Assembly: GCA_024331125.1 (NCBI GenBank)
Contig: JANDJI010000004.1
Span: forward strand, 186,001-250,000
Reading direction: 5' to 3'
Source: Nitrospira sp.
GTDB taxonomy: Bacteria; Nitrospirota; Nitrospiria; Nitrospirales; Nitrospiraceae
Length of the DNA stretch: 64,000 bases
Each line of letters opens with the position of its first letter. Positions within the stretch are counted from its first letter, which is position 1. The translations under genes and the position numbers were made by a program. The notes below the pieces were generated by a model. That model saw only the letters and a list, made by a program, of their open reading frames with translations. It had not been told where the DNA came from and made no database searches. This document shows, in pieces, positions 61,182 to 64,000 of the stretch.

Positions 61182-61570
61182 CCCGGCGCTCCTTTTTCAA
61201 ATCCCTCTTCGCATCACCTGCCGTCGAGCGGACCGGTCCCGTCAGGAAACCGATCGAGCTTTTCACCGTCGCCGACAGCGGGAACTCTCTACAAGGAATG
61301 TCCGTCGTATGCGCTTTTCTTCTTACGACGACCTTTCGAAGTCCAACTGTATCTCACAAACAGCCTTCGGCAAATTGTTTTGAACTTTCCCGTCGGCCAC
61401 CATCGTCATGTTTGTCGTATGGACCGACGTATCATGATGAGCCGTCATCGAGATCAGGAGATCGATCAGCCGATGGGTCATTAGGCGGAACCGACGTTCT
61501 GAGTCTTTCGTCCCATGGCAGAGGGCACATGAACTTTCACCCTCTAAAAATTTTATGAGATAATGATGTT
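61182..61570. other. Non-coding gap of about 390 bp
   Basis: Between the divergent PilZ and permease genes I see no supported gene. Frames on the plus strand here (for example 61091-61558) lack a ribosome-binding site and have no family resemblance. There is no obvious riboswitch or inverted repeat; the last 15 bases hold a possible -10. Confidence 0.5.
61559..61564 (+). promoter_or_regulatory. Possible -10 (GATAAT) six bases before the permease ATG
   Basis: GATAAT is followed by GATGTT and the ATG at 61571, suggesting a leaderless transcript as for the second nrdJ. The -35 is not convincing. Confidence 0.35.
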
Positions 61571-63394
61571 ATGTTTCTCAAACGCTGGCTGGTCGGCGAC
61601 CCGCTGAAGACAACCCAGGCCGGAGACCAGCGGTTGTCAAAAACCCTCGCGCTCGCCATTTTTTCCTCCAACAACATTTCTTCCGTTGCATACGCGACGG
61701 AAGAAATCTTGTTGGTTCTCGTTCTGGGAGGCGCGGCCGCCATCGCATGGTCGATTCCGGTCAGTCTTGCCATTCTGTTCCTCGTGCTGATTCTCACCAT
61801 TTCTTATCGCCAAATCATCTACGAATATCCGGAAGGGGGAGGAGCCTATACCGTCGCCAAAGCGAACCTGGGGGAGCTGCCGTCGTTGGTCGCGGCCGGG
61901 GCCTTGATGATCAGCTACGTCGTCACCGTGGCGGTCAGCATCGCAGCGGGAATCGCGGCGCTCACTTCGGCGATCCCGAGTCTCTTCCCCCATCGTGAAG
62001 CGCTCGGACTTGTGACGATTCTCTTCATCGTCATCATGAACTTGCGCGGTGTCCGGGAGTCGGGCACGTTTTTTTCCATCCCGACGTACTTCGCCATCGC
62101 CGGACTTAGTCTGCTCGTCATCGTGGGAGTGGCGCGATCCCTGTTCGATCCGAGACTCGATCCGGCGACGGGAGCTTCGGCTTCCCCGATCGAGCAGGCG
62201 GAACCCATCACGCTGTTTTTGCTTCTTCGGGCCTTTGCGGTCGGCTGCTCGGCGGTCACCGGCATGGAGGTCATCTCGAACGGCGTGAAGGCGTTTCGTT
62301 ACCCAGAATCCAAAAACGCCGCCGTGACCATGATTTGGATGTCTCTCATTTTAGGCTCGCTCTTTATGGGAGTGAGCTGGATGGCCTATCACTACCACGT
62401 GATTCCGAAACCCGATGAGACGGTCGTCTCCCAACTGGCCCGTCTGACGTTCGGAACCGGCGCGCTGTATTACGCCGTCCAAATCGGCACCATGATTCTC
62501 TTGATCCTGGCCGCCAACAGTGCGTTCGCGGGTTTTCCCCATTTGGCGTCGATCCTGGCCAGAGACGGATTCATGCCGCATCAAATGGCGTCGATCGGCG
62601 ATCGTCTGGTCTTCTCCAACGGCATCATCCTCCTGGGAGTGTTCGCCTGCCTGCTGCTCGTCGTGTTTGAAGGAGACACCCACGCGCTGATCCCGCTTTA
62701 CGCCATCGGCGTATTCGTATCCTTCACTATTTCACAGTCCGGAATGGTCCAAAGCTGGCTGAGGCGTAAGGGGGAACACTGGAGGGAAAAACTCGTCGTC
62801 AACGGCGCGGGGGCGCTTACGACCGGCATCGCCACGCTCATCATCGCCACGACAAAGTTCTGGGACGGTTCATGGATCGTTCTCTTCCTGATTCCTCTCT
62901 TGATCCTCATGTTTCGCGGCATCCGATCACACTACTTGGCCGTCAAGGAGCAGATCGCGCTCGCGCGGGATTCCCGCCCTCCCCATCCCAGACGAAACCT
63001 GGTGCTCCTTCCGATCAGCGGAGTGAACAAATCGGTGGTGCGGGCCGTCGATTACGCCAGAAGTCGCGGCGGAGAAATCAGGGCGATTTTGGTGGACGTC
63101 AACAAAGAAGAAACCGCCCTTGCGGAAATCCAGTGGGCGCAATGGGGCTGCGGCATTCCTTTGATCGTTCTGCCGTCTCCTTACCGTTCCGTGCTGGGAT
63201 CGATCATGGACTTTATCGAAGAGCAACGACAAAAGGATCCGGATTGCTGGATCACCGTCGTCATCCCGGAAATTCTCCCGGCGCGTTGGTGGCAGAACAT
63301 TCTGCACAACCAACGGGCGCTCATGTTGAAAGCCGCGCTGCTGTTCAAAGAGCGGGTGGTGTTGACCGACGTGCCGTTCCATTTGACAAGGTAA
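61571..63394 (+). CDS. APC-superfamily permease, KimA-like potassium importer
   Basis: A 607-residue membrane protein with about 12 spans. The N-terminal block AIFSSNNISSVAYATEEILL, then YEYPEGGGAYTVAKANLGEL and MNLRGVRESGTFFSIPTYFA match the KimA/YdaO branch of amino-acid-permease-fold transporters, which carry K+ with protons in Bacillus and are regulated by c-di-AMP. A cytosolic C-terminal domain of about 150 residues (NLVLLPISGVNKSVVRAVDY, ARSRGGEIRAILVDVNKEET) resembles a universal-stress-type fold. The length equals that of B. subtilis KimA. Amino-acid transport is an alternative. Confidence 0.75.
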   Translation: MFLKRWLVGDPLKTTQAGDQRLSKTLALAIFSSNNISSVAYATEEILLVLVLGGAAAIAWSIPVSLAILFLVLILTISYRQIIYEYPEGGGAYTVAKANLGELPSLVAAGALMISYVVTVAVSIAAGIAALTSAIPSLFPHREALGLVTILFIVIMNLRGVRESGTFFSIPTYFAIAGLSLLVIVGVARSLFDPRLDPATGASASPIEQAEPITLFLLLRAFAVGCSAVTGMEVISNGVKAFRYPESKNAAVTMIWMSLILGSLFMGVSWMAYHYHVIPKPDETVVSQLARLTFGTGALYYAVQIGTMILLILAANSAFAGFPHLASILARDGFMPHQMASIGDRLVFSNGIILLGVFACLLLVVFEGDTHALIPLYAIGVFVSFTISQSGMVQSWLRRKGEHWREKLVVNGAGALTTGIATLIIATTKFWDGSWIVLFLIPLLILMFRGIRSHYLAVKEQIALARDSRPPHPRRNLVLLPISGVNKSVVRAVDYARSRGGEIRAILVDVNKEETALAEIQWAQWGCGIPLIVLPSPYRSVLGSIMDFIEEQRQKDPDCWITVVIPEILPARWWQNILHNQRALMLKAALLFKERVVLTDVPFHLTR

Positions 63395-63399
63395 GGGGA

Positions 63400-64000
63400 A
63401 TGCGAACAACCGGAGGACGAACGGATCATCTGATGCGCGCGATGGGGCTTGCGTCCGCCCTTGCGAGCTTCGCCGCGCCGTGGAGCGTCGAAACCGCCTC
63501 CGCCTTCAAGATCATCGAACCATCGGAAGGCGCCGTTCTCAAGGCCGGCGACATCGTCACCGCGCGTGTGGACTTGGGTACGGACCGCGGCATCGTCAAG
63601 GTCCGCTATTATTGGTATCGCGCAGGGGACGAGGTTTTGGTCGAACAGGACGACGCAACGGCCACAGGCTCGATTATCGCGCCCGTGGCCATGATCGGAG
63701 AAGCCGAACACGATCCGCCGTTCGGTGGGTCCTTGCCTGTTCCGCGAGATGGAATCGGACCGATGCGATTGTTGGCGGTCGCGGACATCTCACGAGGACG
63801 ACTCGGCACCCGTTCCGTGTTCGATGAAATCATCGTGCGCGTGGAACCGGAGGCCGTCCTTCATGCGATTGACTTTGAGACCGACAAACCTCTTCAACTC
63901 GGTCGGACCGGACAATCGTCCGCTTTCGGTCACGTGGATTCTCTGGGAAAAATCTTCGAATTACCGGTCGTCGGCGAATTTTCCGACGGCGTGACCCGCA
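63400..64000 (+). CDS. Exported protein, N-terminal part, unknown function
   Basis: The frame opens at ATG 63400, six bases after the permease stop, and stays open to the window edge (200 codons). It starts with a signal peptide (LMRAMGLASALASFAAPWSV, cut near ETASA). The mature part is beta-rich: KIIEPSEGAVLKAGDIVTAR, VDLGTDRGIVKVRYYWYRAG, PMRLLAVADISRGRLGTRSV, a pattern of an Ig-like domain found in cell-surface proteins. AAGGGGA lies directly upstream. The 3' end is beyond the window. Confidence 0.65.
   Translation, partial: MRTTGGRTDHLMRAMGLASALASFAAPWSVETASAFKIIEPSEGAVLKAGDIVTARVDLGTDRGIVKVRYYWYRAGDEVLVEQDDATATGSIIAPVAMIGEAEHDPPFGGSLPVPRDGIGPMRLLAVADISRGRLGTRSVFDEIIVRVEPEAVLHAIDFETDKPLQLGRTGQSSAFGHVDSLGKIFELPVVGEFSDGVTR

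Noticed and set aside
61091-61558. Plus-strand frames across the PilZ-permease gap
   Set aside because: They run antisense through the PilZ gene, have no ribosome-binding site, and their translations show no domain pattern.

Overview
The window is GC-rich (roughly 60% by eye), densely coded bacterial chromosome with no rRNA, tRNA, CRISPR array or transposase gene visible. Several features fit Nitrospirota (Nitrospira-like): adenosylcobalamin-dependent ribonucleotide reductases, an HpnD/HpnE squalene route, a MNIO/DUF692 peptide cassette, many c-di-GMP proteins (two PilZ, one HD-GYP, one MshEN-type ATPase), KimA-like permease. That assignment is an inference from gene content, not a search result.

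Layout. 1-4 kb: the N-terminal part of a class II ribonucleotide reductase gene (nrdJ, minus strand, cut by the window edge) with an elaborate control region, then a DUF4359-like protein, an AmpG-like permease and a small exported protein. 4.2-6.9 kb: overlapping mtaB-miaB tRNA methylthiotransferases. 6.9-8.1 kb: a 500-bp non-coding leader, a 27-residue membrane peptide and a lipoprotein-like gene. 8.1-10 kb: mutY-mutT-exonuclease. 10-14.4 kb: exported protein, PilZ, zinc-ribbon Nudix hydrolase, Lon. 14.4-17.1 kb: ProA homologue lacking its catalytic Cys, with a methyltransferase. 17.3-20.6 kb: a six-gene minus-strand operon of poorly characterised proteins (small I9-like protein, two DUF2589-like paralogues, a trypco2-like protein, a coiled-coil protein and a TPR protein). 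20.8-22.7 kb: a nitrobindin-like gene and an AT-rich islet with a VCBS-like orphan gene and a DUF433 antitoxin next to a possible toxin remnant.

22.8-28.7 kb: NTP/NDP-exchange-type MFS transporter, threonine aldolase, nucleotidyltransferase, and gnd-zwf (oxidative pentose phosphate pathway). 28.9-30.8 kb: a three-gene MNIO (DUF692) cassette with its own near-consensus promoter: 82-residue CPAC peptide, MNIO enzyme, partner protein. 31-38.7 kb: SGNH hydrolase, a HEAT-repeat protein and an HD-GYP protein that appear to share an N-terminal module, a FolB-methyltransferase fusion, a PHP phosphoesterase and a membrane Ser/Thr kinase. 39-47.4 kb: unknown proteins, YjbQ, a second class II RNR, SH3-like protein, HAD-hpnD-hpnE, and type-4 uracil-DNA glycosylase. 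47.4-51.7 kb: dienelactone hydrolase and the pmbA-tldD pair. 52-58 kb: uppS-cdsA-dxr-rseP-proS. 58.3-64 kb: GAF-MshEN-GspE/PilB-type ATPase, PilZ, KimA-like permease and the start of an exported protein.

The two strongest candidates for something new are the MNIO cassette at 28.9-30.8 kb and the DUF2589/trypco2-like operon at 17.3-20.6 kb. The nrdJ control region, combining NrdR-like and DnaA boxes, is a clear regulatory find.
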